Assembly: GCA_007695285.1 (NCBI GenBank)
Contig: REEC01000173.1
Coordinates: 1 to 53,060, forward strand
Length of the DNA stretch: 53,060 nt
Direction of reading: 5' to 3'
Source: Spirochaetaceae bacterium
GTDB taxonomy: Bacteria; Spirochaetota; Spirochaetia; DSM-27196; PXBQ01
Shown here: piece by piece, positions 52,990-53,060 of the stretch
Layout: each line of letters starts with the position of its first letter
How positions within the stretch are numbered: the stretch's first letter is position 1
The notes under the pieces: generated by a model
Database searches by the model: none
What the model saw: only the letters and a program-made list of their open reading frames with translations
What the model was told of the DNA's origin: nothing
Program-made: the position numbers and the translations under genes

Positions 52990-53060
52990 TCAAGACGCCG
53001 GCCGCGTCGCGTGCGCCACCTCGGTTGCCGCGGCGATGTTCGCCCAGTCGGTGTTTGCCG
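52990..53060 (-). CDS. C-terminal end of an unidentified gene, truncated by the window edge
   Basis: On the minus strand an open frame enters at the edge and ends with TGA at 52990-52992, giving about 23 residues (ANTDWANIAAATEVAHATRP). GC-rich third positions match the surrounding genes. It precedes the symporter gene by 63 bp in the same direction and could be co-transcribed. Too short to identify. Confidence 0.4.
   Translation of the reverse strand, partial: ANTDWANIAAATEVAHATRPAS

Overview
The window comes from a high-GC, diderm bacterium, most likely a free-living member of the Spirochaetota. This rests on several signs: solute-binding-protein signal peptides ending in the 'FAGGAKE' style, an Mla-type outer-membrane lipid transport operon, beta-barrel proteins ending in phenylalanine, an oligopeptide-type ABC operon next to sugar-acid enzymes, and Shine-Dalgarno-led ATG or GTG starts. 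No rRNA gene, insertion sequence, prophage or CRISPR array was seen. The assignment is an inference from protein style, not from a marker gene.

Layout. 1-2490: the 3' end of a CAT-anticodon tRNA, nrdR, then a sigma-54 response regulator followed by a 418-bp gene-free stretch. That stretch holds two identical-architecture dyads, a consensus -24/-12 sigma-54 promoter, phased A-tracts and a strong intrinsic terminator, but no convincing coding sequence. This looks like a self-contained response regulator plus sigma-54-dependent small RNA module, laid out like luxO-qrr of vibrios, and is the most interesting locus here. 2487-6596 (minus strand): CBS-type manganese pyrophosphatase, an outer-membrane-like protein, a GAF/HD-GYP c-di-GMP phosphodiesterase and a small ferredoxin with a textbook promoter/operator. 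6739-7992: a mannonate-dehydratase-like enolase-superfamily enzyme. 7999-11128 (minus): a metal-uptake operon read NikR-like regulator, ATPase fused to DUF1893, permease, binding protein, with all neighbours overlapping. 11309-14818: an Mla/MCE operon (MCE protein, PqiC-like lipoprotein, STAS-MlaE permease, MlaF ATPase). 14988-21208: a carbohydrate cluster (GH65 phosphorylase, sugar nucleotidyltransferase, condensation-fold acyltransferase, zinc-ribbon membrane protein, aldose-epimerase-like protein), then a convergent ureidoglycolate-lyase-like gene.

21993-41448: two giant surface-protein genes. The first encodes a lipoprotein of about 4045 residues with about 29 Ig-like repeats, a TIG-like domain and a propeller-like C-terminus. 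The second encodes a protein of about 2005 residues with Ig-like repeats and a C-terminal outer-membrane-barrel-like region. An orphan solute-binding protein gene lies between them on the opposite strand. Internal block duplications are visible in the first protein; the second starts and ends in half Ig domains.

41723-50678: a complete Opp/Dpp-type operon (binding protein, two permeases, two ATPases) continuing into an enolase-superfamily enzyme and a cytoplasmic serine beta-lactamase-fold hydrolase. This suggests uptake and processing of a sugar-acid or oligosaccharide-like substrate rather than plain peptides. 50754-51495: a small protein and a decayed AbiEii-type nucleotidyltransferase toxin. 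51538 to the end: a GPH-family sugar symporter and the last codons of another minus-strand gene. Protein functions are family-level calls made by reading motifs; no database search was possible.
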